5,549 nucleotides of DNA from Blautia sp. (lineage in GTDB: Bacteria > Bacillota > Clostridia > Lachnospirales > Lachnospiraceae), in the NCBI GenBank assembly GCA_017515945.1, contig JAFWDX010000130.1, forward strand, positions 1 through 5,549, written 5' to 3'. Below are positions 1-5,549 of the stretch, in pieces (position 1 is the first letter of the stretch; each line of letters starts with the position of its first letter). The notes beneath the pieces are model-generated. The model saw only the letters and a list, made by a program, of their open reading frames with translations, was not told where the DNA came from and ran no database searches. The translations under genes were made by a program, and so were the position numbers.

Positions 1-8
1 TGACACAA

Positions 9-59
9 AAAAGCCTTATCCCCACGCTGCGTCAGCGCATAAGTGGGGATAAGGCTTTT
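9..59 (-). terminator. Rho-independent terminator of the epimerase gene, possibly bidirectional
   Basis: A perfect 17-bp inverted repeat pairs 9-25 with 43-59, closing a 17-nt loop (26-42). Within the loop region, 25-29 and 33-37 can form a small nested hairpin (CGCTG/CAGCG). Read on the minus strand, the stem runs directly into six T residues (complement of 7-12), the classic intrinsic terminator layout. It begins 17 bases past the stop codon of the epimerase gene. On the plus strand the stem ends in TTTT followed by a T-rich stretch, so it could also stop a rightward transcript entering from outside the window. Confidence 0.9.
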
Positions 60-76
60 ATACTCTTTTCTGTTGA

Positions 77-970
77 TCAGTTCCCGTGAGCATCAATGGA
101 AACTGAATAGGAGGCGGTAAACATTTCGCCTTTTTTCAGCATATTTCCATATGCCCGGTCCTGGAGCTCTCCTGAAAAATCATCAGCGTCCGTACGTCCA
201 TACCATGGCTCGAGGCAGATAAATGGCGCATGTTTGCCAACGGGAGACCAGATCCCAAGCAGAGGCGCGTCAGTGGTGAGAGTCAGGTATGGCCTGCCAT
301 CGGGACCCACCAGAGCTGCTTCATCTGCCTGGCTGTCTTCGAGGATGAGAGCGTCTCCGGCAAAGAGTTCATCGGAGGGGATCAGACACCCATCTGTTGT
401 TTTCAATTCTTTCCAGGAGGGACCGACATTGCCGCCGGTAGTGATCGGGTGGATCCGGATCTGTTCGAGTGGGGTCCCTGCTTTGGTAAGACGGATCCTG
501 CAATCCCCCCAGTCCCCGCCGTCCAATGGGCAGAGGAAGGCCGGGTGGCCGCCGATCGAAAAGTACAGCTCATCTTCCTCTTTATTGCGTACGATCCAGG
601 TCACCTTCAATCCTGCATCGGCAGTCAGTTCATACCGGATCTCCAGCTCAAACCGGAAGGGGTAGCAGCTGAGGGTCTCCTCGTTCTCGTGCAGGACAAA
701 GGAAATTGTACTGTCAGTCCGGGAAGCCAGCGTAAAGACCTGGTCACGGGCAAAGCCGTGCTGTCCCATGGCATATTCTTTCCCGTTGAATCTGTATTTT
801 TTGTCCCTGACCTGACCGACGAACGGAAACAGAACAGGGCTGCGGCGTCCCCAGAAGGCGGGATCTCCGCTCCAGAGATATTCTTTCCCTTCTTTCTGAA
901 GGGACATCAGTTCCGCACCGGCGTCTGAAACTGTGGCTGTAAGTCCGTATCCGGAAATGGTATAAAGCAT
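77..970 (-). CDS. Aldose 1-epimerase family protein, LacX-like (galactose mutarotase superfamily)
   Basis: The gene encodes 297 residues, a normal length for this family. Such enzymes interconvert the alpha and beta anomers of aldoses in the cytoplasm; LacX-type members have poorly defined substrates, so galactose is not assured. Visible hallmarks are RRSPVLFPFVG near residue 42, GQHGFARD with His71, GGHPAF with His142 and CLEPWYGRTD with Glu254. These correspond to the two sugar-binding/acid histidines and the catalytic-base glutamate of GalM-type enzymes. The start at 970 is chosen because AAGGAG lies six bases upstream and the family-like sequence (MLYTISG) begins there; an in-frame ATG at 1030 would add 20 unrelated residues and lacks such a site. 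The gene follows the helicase-like gene by 69 nt on the same strand, so read-through is possible; I saw no convincing promoter in that gap. A strong terminator follows. Confidence 0.93.
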   Translation of the reverse strand: MLYTISGYGLTATVSDAGAELMSLQKEGKEYLWSGDPAFWGRRSPVLFPFVGQVRDKKYRFNGKEYAMGQHGFARDQVFTLASRTDSTISFVLHENEETLSCYPFRFELEIRYELTADAGLKVTWIVRNKEEDELYFSIGGHPAFLCPLDGGDWGDCRIRLTKAGTPLEQIRIHPITTGGNVGPSWKELKTTDGCLIPSDELFAGDALILEDSQADEAALVGPDGRPYLTLTTDAPLLGIWSPVGKHAPFICLEPWYGRTDADDFSGELQDRAYGNMLKKGEMFTASYSVSIDAHGN

Positions 971-976
971 TATGCG

Positions 977-982
977 CTCCTT
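977..982 (-). promoter_or_regulatory. Ribosome binding site deciding the epimerase start
   Basis: On the minus strand the sequence reads AAGGAG, then CGCATA, then ATG at 970. The six-base spacing is near ideal, which favours this ATG over the upstream in-frame ATG at 1030. Confidence 0.85.
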
Positions 983-1039
983 CCTGACAGAGTCTTTGCT
1001 GCTGTCCGTAAATATACAGGGATTTAGCATTTACGTATT

Positions 1040-3178
1040 TTAAGACTTAAACATATCAAGCAGGACACCCAGCTTCCTGCTGACGGTAATGACATATTCG
1101 ATGCATTCTCTGGCCTCCACAATGGAAACGTCATGGCTGTGTGCCGAGCGGTTGCGGTAGTCATCCCGGATCCTGGCGATCACAGGCATCTGAGCCCGCA
1201 TTTCCATATATGGGTTTTCGTTGTTTATGAGCAGTCTGTTGCGCGCATAACCGTCGAACTCGTGCCAGACAAGCCGGTTTATGATACGGCCATTGTCGTC
1301 CAGACCCATGATGTAACGCAGCTTTCCCAGCGTCACTTTATTCTCTGTGAGCAGCCGGGCGTTGCCGGACTGTTTGCCTTCAGGGTTGTCGAGACATTCA
1401 TCCGGGAGTTTTTTAATATAGCGTTCTTCACCGTAAATCTCTTTTTCATATTCTACGAATCCGGTGAAGATCCTTCTTTTGAGCTCCAGTTCACAGGCTT
1501 TGCTGACCTGTACGCATACACCGGAGAAATCCATCATCCGGTCGTATTGCCTCATAGTGTCATATACGATCAGCGCGGAGATCAGCCAGGTTCTGGACTG
1601 CTCACTCAGTTTGCCCCAGGCGGATTTCCCCAGGGAGTTCATCACCATGCGGCTGTATTTCGAGTCGTTTTTGGATACAACGTCTTCGATTTCTTTGGAA
1701 AGGTGATCCATACGGTCTTCCGGATCCTTTTTCTCATTCAACAGTTCGCTGACAAAGCTGCGGATCTGCTGCCGGCGCTGCCTGACCGCCGAAATCTCTG
1801 TTCGGAGCATGGATTTGAGCGCAGGATTTTCACACAGGATCATGATCCCGTTGCGGCCGGACGACAGAGCGTTGAAGATCCCTTTTTTCTGGCCTTTCTG
1901 CATGGTGATCATACCCGTAGCCGGATCAAAGGTGACGGTCGCCGGCAGTGTGACAGGGGCCATTTCCTGTCCGTCTTTAGTGAAAAACTCAACTTTGGAA
2001 TTTACAAGCATGATCCTGTACAGGTCGGGATCATAATCCTCTCGGCGGATGCTGGCCAGCTGGAGACGGTTTACCAGCCAGCGCATGCCTTTGCCGCCGT
2101 CCGCGAAGGAGACATTCTGCTTCAGATGGCTGATATACAGGAGTGTCCTGCGTTCCTCCGCCCGCTGTGTGAGAACCGCGTCCTTTTCAAAACTGCGCAG
2201 ATCCGGATTGCGGAGCTCATCACACAGGAAAATGCCGACGTTCGCATATTCAAGCTGGTCCAAAGTCCCTCCGTTTTCCTGGTTGATCACGACCAGGTCC
2301 GGCTGACCGAGCGGCTTTTCATCACCGTCGAGCATCTGAACGTCTTTTCCTTCATTCATGAGCTTTTCGATCACGCTGGTGATGATATCCTCTATGCCTG
2401 TACCGGTGAGGCCTTCAATGATATACCAGGCCCTGCGCCCCCGGCGTACGCTGTTCGTGATCGACGAGATCAGGAAAAGCTGATCTTCATTTCGGTCCAC
2501 AGCGGGCCTGGAGGCGGAGAGGGTCTCTATGGAGGAGAGCCTGTGCAGGGCGTCTATGCCGCCTTCACCGCCGGCGACAGGCCTGATATAATCCAGCAGC
2601 TCATCTGTATCGTTGGCATAAATAACAGGATATTCATCGGTGATCTGGTCGTTGTAATCGGTGATGATGTCCGTGTCGCAGGAATAGATGCAGTCAAAAA
2701 GCCATGCGGCGCATTCATATGTGACATTTCCGGCTTCTTCATCCGGTACGCCGCGAAACAGCTGCCTGGCAAAGCTGCGCATGAGCATGGAAGGATGGAC
2801 GGTCGTCCATCTCTTTTCTCCTTCCTGAAAGCAGACGATGTCGTCTGCCCTGGTAAGCCTGACACTGCTTCCGGCATATAGTCCCACAAGACAGTACCGG
2901 AAGCCGCTTTGATCAGAGGACGCAAAAATGAACTTTAAGTGGGTGGCATGGGTGTTTTCCTCCAGGTCGATGCGCACGCCGGACGAGGGAGAGGCCGAGC
3001 TCCCCAGCCGTTCCAGATCGTTATACATGAGACTGACGGCGTATTTACAGGCATAGCGCATCTCGCCCGATGCCGTCTTGCCGGCAGCGGATTCATATTC
3101 CGCGCAGATAAAGTTTGCCAGCTTTTTTGCTCTGACGTCCCTTTTGAATTGTGATAAGGTATTTTCATATACGATCAT
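1040..3178 (-). CDS. Degenerate DUF2075-like nuclease/helicase protein with C-terminal HEPN-like domain
   Basis: The gene encodes 712 residues; the product is cytosolic, with no signal peptide or membrane segment seen. From memory of the family, the layout follows DUF2075 (SF1 helicase-like) proteins. These start with MIVY..T..QF..DV, have a PD-(D/E)XK-like region with a conserved HPS, then a P-loop ATPase. Here HPS is kept (128-130), but the nuclease D and E-x-K positions appear as Lys82 and Gly99-Leu-Tyr101. The Walker A site reads GLTGTGIE (256-263) instead of GxxGTGKS, Walker B reads NQEN (299-302) instead of DEAH, the QFR motif reads QNV (354-356), and TRG reads SSG (439-441). The segment between the last two is short, apparently missing motif V. 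Residues about 460-525 are charged and helical-looking. About 530-712 resembles a HEPN domain with Arg675-x4-His680, the usual RNase motif. The start at 3178 is preferred because family similarity begins at MIVY and AGG lies eight bases upstream; the TTG at 3286 lies inside the repeat element. No frame break is seen, so it looks maintained. A defence or RNA-targeting role is only inference. Confidence 0.7.
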   Translation of the reverse strand: MIVYENTLSQFKRDVRAKKLANFICAEYESAAGKTASGEMRYACKYAVSLMYNDLERLGSSASPSSGVRIDLEENTHATHLKFIFASSDQSGFRYCLVGLYAGSSVRLTRADDIVCFQEGEKRWTTVHPSMLMRSFARQLFRGVPDEEAGNVTYECAAWLFDCIYSCDTDIITDYNDQITDEYPVIYANDTDELLDYIRPVAGGEGGIDALHRLSSIETLSASRPAVDRNEDQLFLISSITNSVRRGRRAWYIIEGLTGTGIEDIITSVIEKLMNEGKDVQMLDGDEKPLGQPDLVVINQENGGTLDQLEYANVGIFLCDELRNPDLRSFEKDAVLTQRAEERRTLLYISHLKQNVSFADGGKGMRWLVNRLQLASIRREDYDPDLYRIMLVNSKVEFFTKDGQEMAPVTLPATVTFDPATGMITMQKGQKKGIFNALSSGRNGIMILCENPALKSMLRTEISAVRQRRQQIRSFVSELLNEKKDPEDRMDHLSKEIEDVVSKNDSKYSRMVMNSLGKSAWGKLSEQSRTWLISALIVYDTMRQYDRMMDFSGVCVQVSKACELELKRRIFTGFVEYEKEIYGEERYIKKLPDECLDNPEGKQSGNARLLTENKVTLGKLRYIMGLDDNGRIINRLVWHEFDGYARNRLLINNENPYMEMRAQMPVIARIRDDYRNRSAHSHDVSIVEARECIEYVITVSRKLGVLLDMFKS

Positions 3179-3222
3179 AATAACTACCTGAATAGAGTTT
3201 GCCTGTAACTGTTCAGTCAGCG

Positions 3223-3241
3223 CCTCGCATTTAATGCGAGG
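3223..3241. repeat. Internal hairpin of the MITE-like element (8-bp stem)
   Basis: CCTCGCAT at 3223-3230 pairs with ATGCGAGG at 3234-3241 around a three-base loop. Together with the 3269-3313 hairpin and the outer 15-bp repeat it would make a branched fold closed at its base. Confidence 0.7.
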
Positions 3242-3268
3242 TGCGTGAGACAAAAGCTGAACAGCAAA

Positions 3269-3313
3269 AGCCAGGCGCATTTCCAATGCAACGACAGGAG
3301 CCTGCGCCTGGCT
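3269..3313. repeat. Internal hairpin of the MITE-like element (11-bp stem)
   Basis: AGCCAGGCGCA at 3269-3279 pairs perfectly with 3303-3313 around a 23-nt loop. On the minus strand, the direction of leader transcription, it is followed by a short T run (four T residues, the first being the last stem base). It might therefore cause weak pausing or attenuation, but the run is too short to call a terminator. Confidence 0.7.
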
Positions 3314-3403
3314 CGTAACTGTGAAGGGGTTTGTGACTGAACAGTTACGTTTGCAGAAATAATGACTTAATATTTGCCGTTTTCAGACGGAGTCTTCCTG
3401 AAA

Positions 3404-3432
3404 AGTATAGCATGAGAACAAAAAATGGGCAA
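3404..3432 (-). promoter_or_regulatory. Sigma-A-type promoter of the helicase-like gene, extended -10
   Basis: On the minus strand, TTGCCC (3427-3432) is followed by a 17-base spacer and TATACT (3404-3409). TG sits one base upstream of the -10 box (TGcTATACT), an extended -10 feature. Transcription would start near 3397, giving a leader of about 220 nt that includes the whole repeat element. Without the element and one direct-repeat copy the leader would be about 70 nt. Confidence 0.6.
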
Positions 3433-3465
3433 GATTCAGATAGCCTGGCGGTTTTTCAGTAAATC

Positions 3466-3494
3466 TTGATTTTTATGGCATAAACATGTATGAT
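3466..3494 (+). promoter_or_regulatory. Sigma-A-type promoter of the glycogen synthase gene
   Basis: TTGATT (3466-3471), a 17-base spacer and TATGAT (3489-3494) make a good vegetative promoter, with a start near 3501. A perfect TATAAT at 3502-3507 lies just downstream but has no recognisable -35 box at proper spacing. It is back to back with the leftward promoter, the two -35 boxes lying about 33 bases apart. The leader is roughly 50 nt and contains a small CGGC/GCCG hairpin at 3512-3523. Confidence 0.55.
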
Positions 3495-3542
3495 AAAAGC
3501 ATATAATTTTCCGGCCTGAGCCGTCTATAAAACATCTGTTTC

Positions 3543-3548
3543 AGGAGG
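3543..3548 (+). promoter_or_regulatory. Ribosome binding site of glgA, deciding between two adjacent ATG codons
   Basis: A consensus AGGAGG precedes the doubled ATGATG. The gap is only two bases to the ATG at 3551 but five bases to the ATG at 3554, so the second ATG is the better start. The difference is a single residue. Confidence 0.85.
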
Positions 3549-3553
3549 TCATG

Positions 3554-5467
3554 ATGGAGAAGAAGACAACAGGAACAAAGAAAAAAGCTGCAGCCAGGGA
3601 GACCGTCGAAAAGGAACTCACCGTACAGGCTGACCAGATCGAAGCTGCGGCGGAAGAACCTGTAAAAAAGACCCGCAGAAAGAGCGCTGCCGTTGCGGAA
3701 GAGCCTGTAAAGAAAACGCGCAGAAGAACATCTGCGGCCAAAAAAGAAGCTGTAAGCGAAGAAACGCAGGAAGCGCCGAAAAAAACAACGAAAAAATCCG
3801 CAAAAAAAGAAACAGAAGATGGAGCGAAAACAGAAACCAAAGAAACAAAGAAAGCTGCCGGCGGCAGGAAAACTGCCGCAAAGAGAACGACTGCCAGAAA
3901 GGAGACTGTCGTGAACGAAGATATTCATGAAGAGGTTCATGCTGAGGCTGCTGAGAATGCCGCAGAGGCGTCGCCGGTCACCGAGCCGGAAGTACCGGCC
4001 ATGCCTCAGCCGAGACGGAGCGTAGCCTTTATCGGCTCAGAGTGCTTCCCGTTTGTCAAGACCGGCGGACTGGGCGATGTCATGTATGCTCTGCCAAAGG
4101 CTCTGGTCGGTCAGAACTGTGATGTAAAGGTCATTATCCCCAGATATAAATGCATACCGCAGAAATACCAGGAGAAAATGGTATACCGCGGCGCCTTCCA
4201 GATGGATCTGTGTGAGGACGGCCGGAACTTCTATGTCGGTATCATGGAGTATGTGTGGGACGGCGTCGTTTACGATTTTATCGACAACGAGGATTTCTTC
4301 GGCTACGGCAATCCCTACACCAACCTGATCGATGACATTCCCAGGTTCTGCTATTTCTCAAAGGCAGCCCTGGCAGCGCTCAACTATATGGACTGGATCC
4401 CGGATGTGATCCATTGCCATGACTGGCAGACCGCCCTCGTACCGGTATTCCTGCGCACGATGTTTGAGAGAACGCCGCTGAACCGTTCCAAGACGATGAT
4501 CACGATCCACAACCTGCGGTTCCAGGGCGTGTACAATATCCCGACCATCCGCTACTGGTCCGGCCTGCCGGAGTATGTCTTTAACAAAGACGCCCTCAAG
4601 CAGGAATACACGGAAGCCAATATGTTCAAAGGCGGACTGACTTATGCCAATATGATCACGACGGTCAGCGGTACCTACGCGGGAGAGATCCAGACGCCGT
4701 TCTACGGAGAAAAGCTCGACGCGCATCTGCGCTACCATTCCGGCAAGCTCCGCGGCATCATCAACGGCATCGACTGCGAGATGTGGAATCCTGCCACGGA
4801 CAGTCTGCTCGCCGTTCCCTATGACGCCACGGACGTCATTGAAAAGAAGAGAGCAAACAAAAAGGCTCTGCAGGAAGAGCTGGGACTGACAGTCGACGAT
4901 CATATGTTCATCATCGGCCTGATCTCCCGCCTGACAGACCAGAAGGGCCTTGATCTGGTGAATGAGATCCTGCCTTCGCTGATCGATGGGAATACACAGG
5001 TCGTCGTTCTGGGAACCGGGGATCCGAAATATGAGAATTCCTTCCGCTATTATGAAGGCGCGTACAAGGGCAGCGTCTGCTCTAACATCATGTATGACGA
5101 GGGCAGGGCACACAAGATCTATGCCGGCTCCGACGCGCTGCTGGTTCCTTCCCTGTTCGAGCCCTGCGGCCTGACCCAGCTGATCGCCATGCGTTACGGA
5201 ACCGTGCCGATCGTCCGTGAGACAGGCGGTCTGAAGGATACGGTCCAGCCGTACAATCAGTTTACCGGCGAGGGCAACGGCTTTACATTTGACAGATATG
5301 AGACAGGTCTGCTGCTGGATGCCATCAACAGAGCCAAGACGCTCTTCTTTACGGAACGCGCGTATTGGGATGCCATGGTGGAAAGAGATATGGCCAAGGA
5401 TGTGTCCTGGGAAAATTCAGCCAGACAGTACCGTGATCTCTATCTGGAACTGACACAGGACAGATAA
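3554..5467 (+). CDS. glgA: Glycogen synthase (ADP-glucose type, GT5) with long basic N-terminal extension
   Basis: The enzyme transfers glucose from ADP-glucose to the end of an alpha-1,4-glucan in bacterial glycogen synthesis, in the cytoplasm. The 637-residue product has two parts. Residues about 156-637 (482 residues) are a complete GT5 synthase of usual length. It contains KTGGLGDV with Lys169 (E. coli Lys15), HCHDW with His289, TIHNLRFQG, NGID, SRLTDQKGL with Arg459 and Lys464 (E. coli Arg300 and Lys305), and FEPCGLTQL with Glu536 (E. coli Glu377). The N-terminal GT5 half and C-terminal GT-B half are both present. Residues 1-155 are extra: up to about 116 they are Lys/Arg/Ala/Thr-rich with a tandem 15-residue repeat, then an acidic Ala/Glu/Pro linker follows. 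This region looks disordered and resembles histone H1-like tails. A GTG at 3911 with AAAGGAG six bases upstream could start a tail-less form of 518 residues. No other glg gene is in view, and no clear terminator follows. Confidence 0.95.
   Translation: MEKKTTGTKKKAAARETVEKELTVQADQIEAAAEEPVKKTRRKSAAVAEEPVKKTRRRTSAAKKEAVSEETQEAPKKTTKKSAKKETEDGAKTETKETKKAAGGRKTAAKRTTARKETVVNEDIHEEVHAEAAENAAEASPVTEPEVPAMPQPRRSVAFIGSECFPFVKTGGLGDVMYALPKALVGQNCDVKVIIPRYKCIPQKYQEKMVYRGAFQMDLCEDGRNFYVGIMEYVWDGVVYDFIDNEDFFGYGNPYTNLIDDIPRFCYFSKAALAALNYMDWIPDVIHCHDWQTALVPVFLRTMFERTPLNRSKTMITIHNLRFQGVYNIPTIRYWSGLPEYVFNKDALKQEYTEANMFKGGLTYANMITTVSGTYAGEIQTPFYGEKLDAHLRYHSGKLRGIINGIDCEMWNPATDSLLAVPYDATDVIEKKRANKKALQEELGLTVDDHMFIIGLISRLTDQKGLDLVNEILPSLIDGNTQVVVLGTGDPKYENSFRYYEGAYKGSVCSNIMYDEGRAHKIYAGSDALLVPSLFEPCGLTQLIAMRYGTVPIVRETGGLKDTVQPYNQFTGEGNGFTFDRYETGLLLDAINRAKTLFFTERAYWDAMVERDMAKDVSWENSARQYRDLYLELTQDR
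3650..3739 (+). repeat. Tandem 45-bp in-frame duplication within the glgA tail
   Basis: Two adjacent 45-bp units (3650-3694 and 3695-3739) encode AEEPVKKTRRKSAAV and AEEPVKKTRRRTSAA, residues 33-47 and 48-62. The units differ at several codons, including synonymous changes (GAA/GAG, AAA/AAG), so the duplication is not brand new. The repeat carries the basic KKTRR core. Confidence 0.85.
3898..3913 (+). promoter_or_regulatory. Possible internal translation start in glgA (RBS plus GTG)
   Basis: AAAGGAG at 3898-3904 is followed by six bases and an in-frame GTG at 3911-3913 (Val120 of the long form). Initiation there would give a 518-residue synthase that keeps the acidic linker but lacks the basic tail. 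Purine-rich Lys/Glu codons make such sites likely by chance, so this is tentative. Confidence 0.35.
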
Positions 5468-5501
5468 CGGGTAAATGGGGTCAGGCCCTCCAAGCATTCT
5501 G

Positions 5502-5546
5502 TGAACAGCGTTCATGGGTGAGTCACGGGGACAGGTTCCTTGACTC
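5502..5546. repeat. Palindromic REP-like intergenic sequence downstream of glgA
   Basis: Two hairpins follow the gene. TGAAC/GTTCA at 5502-5506 and 5510-5514 form a five-base-pair stem with a three-base loop. GAGTCA at 5520-5525 pairs with TGACTC at 5541-5546; past one mismatch, GGGG at 5527-5530 pairs with TTCC at 5536-5539 (two GU pairs), leaving loop 5531-5535. No T run follows, so this is not a standard terminator. It looks like an extragenic palindromic repeat, possibly continuing past the window edge. Confidence 0.45.
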
Positions 5547-5549
5547 GCA

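Larger units (their letters stand above)
3197..3354. mobile_element. MITE-like element with terminal inverted repeats and flanking direct repeats
   Basis: The core (3205-3348, 144 bp) is bounded by perfect 15-bp inverted repeats: GTAACTGTTCAGTCA at 3205-3219 and its reverse complement at 3334-3348. Immediately outside on the right is GTTTGC (3349-3354); on the left the same GTTTGC lies at 3197-3202, two bases from the repeat. These look like a target-site duplication. Inside are two further hairpins, and the 8-mer CTGAACAG or its complement occurs three times (3209, 3257, 3337). No coding sequence fits inside, so any movement would need a transposase from elsewhere. It lies in the leader of the helicase-like gene, between promoter and start codon. 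It could instead be a fixed structured RNA; the direct repeats favour insertion. Confidence 0.6.

Noticed and set aside
230..928. Plus-strand open frames opposite the epimerase gene
   Set aside because: The minus-strand frame has the complete aldose epimerase signature; these frames show no family features.
971..1030. N-terminal extension of the epimerase from ATG at 1030
   Set aside because: The added residues are unlike the family, while a strong ribosome binding site serves the ATG at 970.
1133..2881. A 582-codon open frame on the plus strand opposite the helicase-like gene
   Set aside because: It lies wholly antisense to a gene with recognisable family motifs, its translation has no recognisable domain, and no ribosome binding site is evident. 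It is most likely an antisense shadow.
1040..3178. Pseudogene call for the helicase-like gene
   Set aside because: There is no frameshift or internal stop, a promoter and start are present, and the HEPN motif is retained, so domain degeneracy alone does not make it a pseudogene.
3179..3286. N-terminal extension of the helicase-like protein from TTG at 3286
   Set aside because: The extra 36 residues read through the hairpins of the repeat element and add nothing family-like; MIVY at 3178 matches the family start.
3205..3348. CRISPR array or tRNA in the intergenic repeat region
   Set aside because: There are no regularly spaced direct repeats with spacers and no cloverleaf; the repeats are inverted and belong to one palindromic element.
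3473..3940. Minus-strand Phe/Leu/Cys-rich frames opposite the glgA tail, looking like membrane proteins
   Set aside because: The hydrophobic look is only the complement of Lys/Glu-rich codons, and the frames run through the glgA promoter region.
4358..5113. A 251-codon minus-strand frame opposite the glgA catalytic region
   Set aside because: It is antisense to conserved GT5 motifs and has no recognisable domain.

Overview
The window carries three protein genes around a divergent promoter region. It most likely comes from a gut-type member of the Clostridia (Bacillota), perhaps Lachnospiraceae. The support is strong AGGAGG-type ribosome binding sites, mid-range base composition, a bacterial GT5 glycogen synthase, a LacX-type sugar epimerase and palindromic intergenic repeats. 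The taxonomic placement is inference from style; no marker gene is present.

Minus strand, right to left: a promoter at 3404-3432 reads leftward into an unusually long leader of about 220 nt. The leader contains a 144-bp element with 15-bp terminal inverted repeats and 6-bp flanking direct repeats (MITE-like). Then comes a 712-codon gene (1040-3178) that I read as a degenerate relative of the DUF2075 nuclease/SF1-helicase proteins. Its ATPase and nuclease signature residues are replaced, but a C-terminal HEPN-like segment keeps an R-x4-H motif. After a 69-nt gap comes a LacX-like aldose 1-epimerase gene (77-970), which ends in a strong hairpin terminator at 9-59.

Plus strand: a promoter at 3466-3494 drives a glycogen synthase gene (3554-5467). 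Its catalytic part is complete and of normal length, but it is preceded by about 155 extra residues, first Lys/Arg/Ala-rich like histone H1 tails and then acidic. An in-frame GTG with its own good ribosome binding site at the end of the basic part could yield a second, tail-less form. After the gene, 82 bases hold two small palindromes and no convincing terminator.

The epimerase and glycogen synthase both fit sugar storage and use, but they lie on opposite strands and nothing shows direct co-regulation. The most unusual items are the apparent pseudo-helicase with a retained HEPN motif, the tailed glycogen synthase with a possible internal start, and the MITE-like element sitting between a promoter and its gene.
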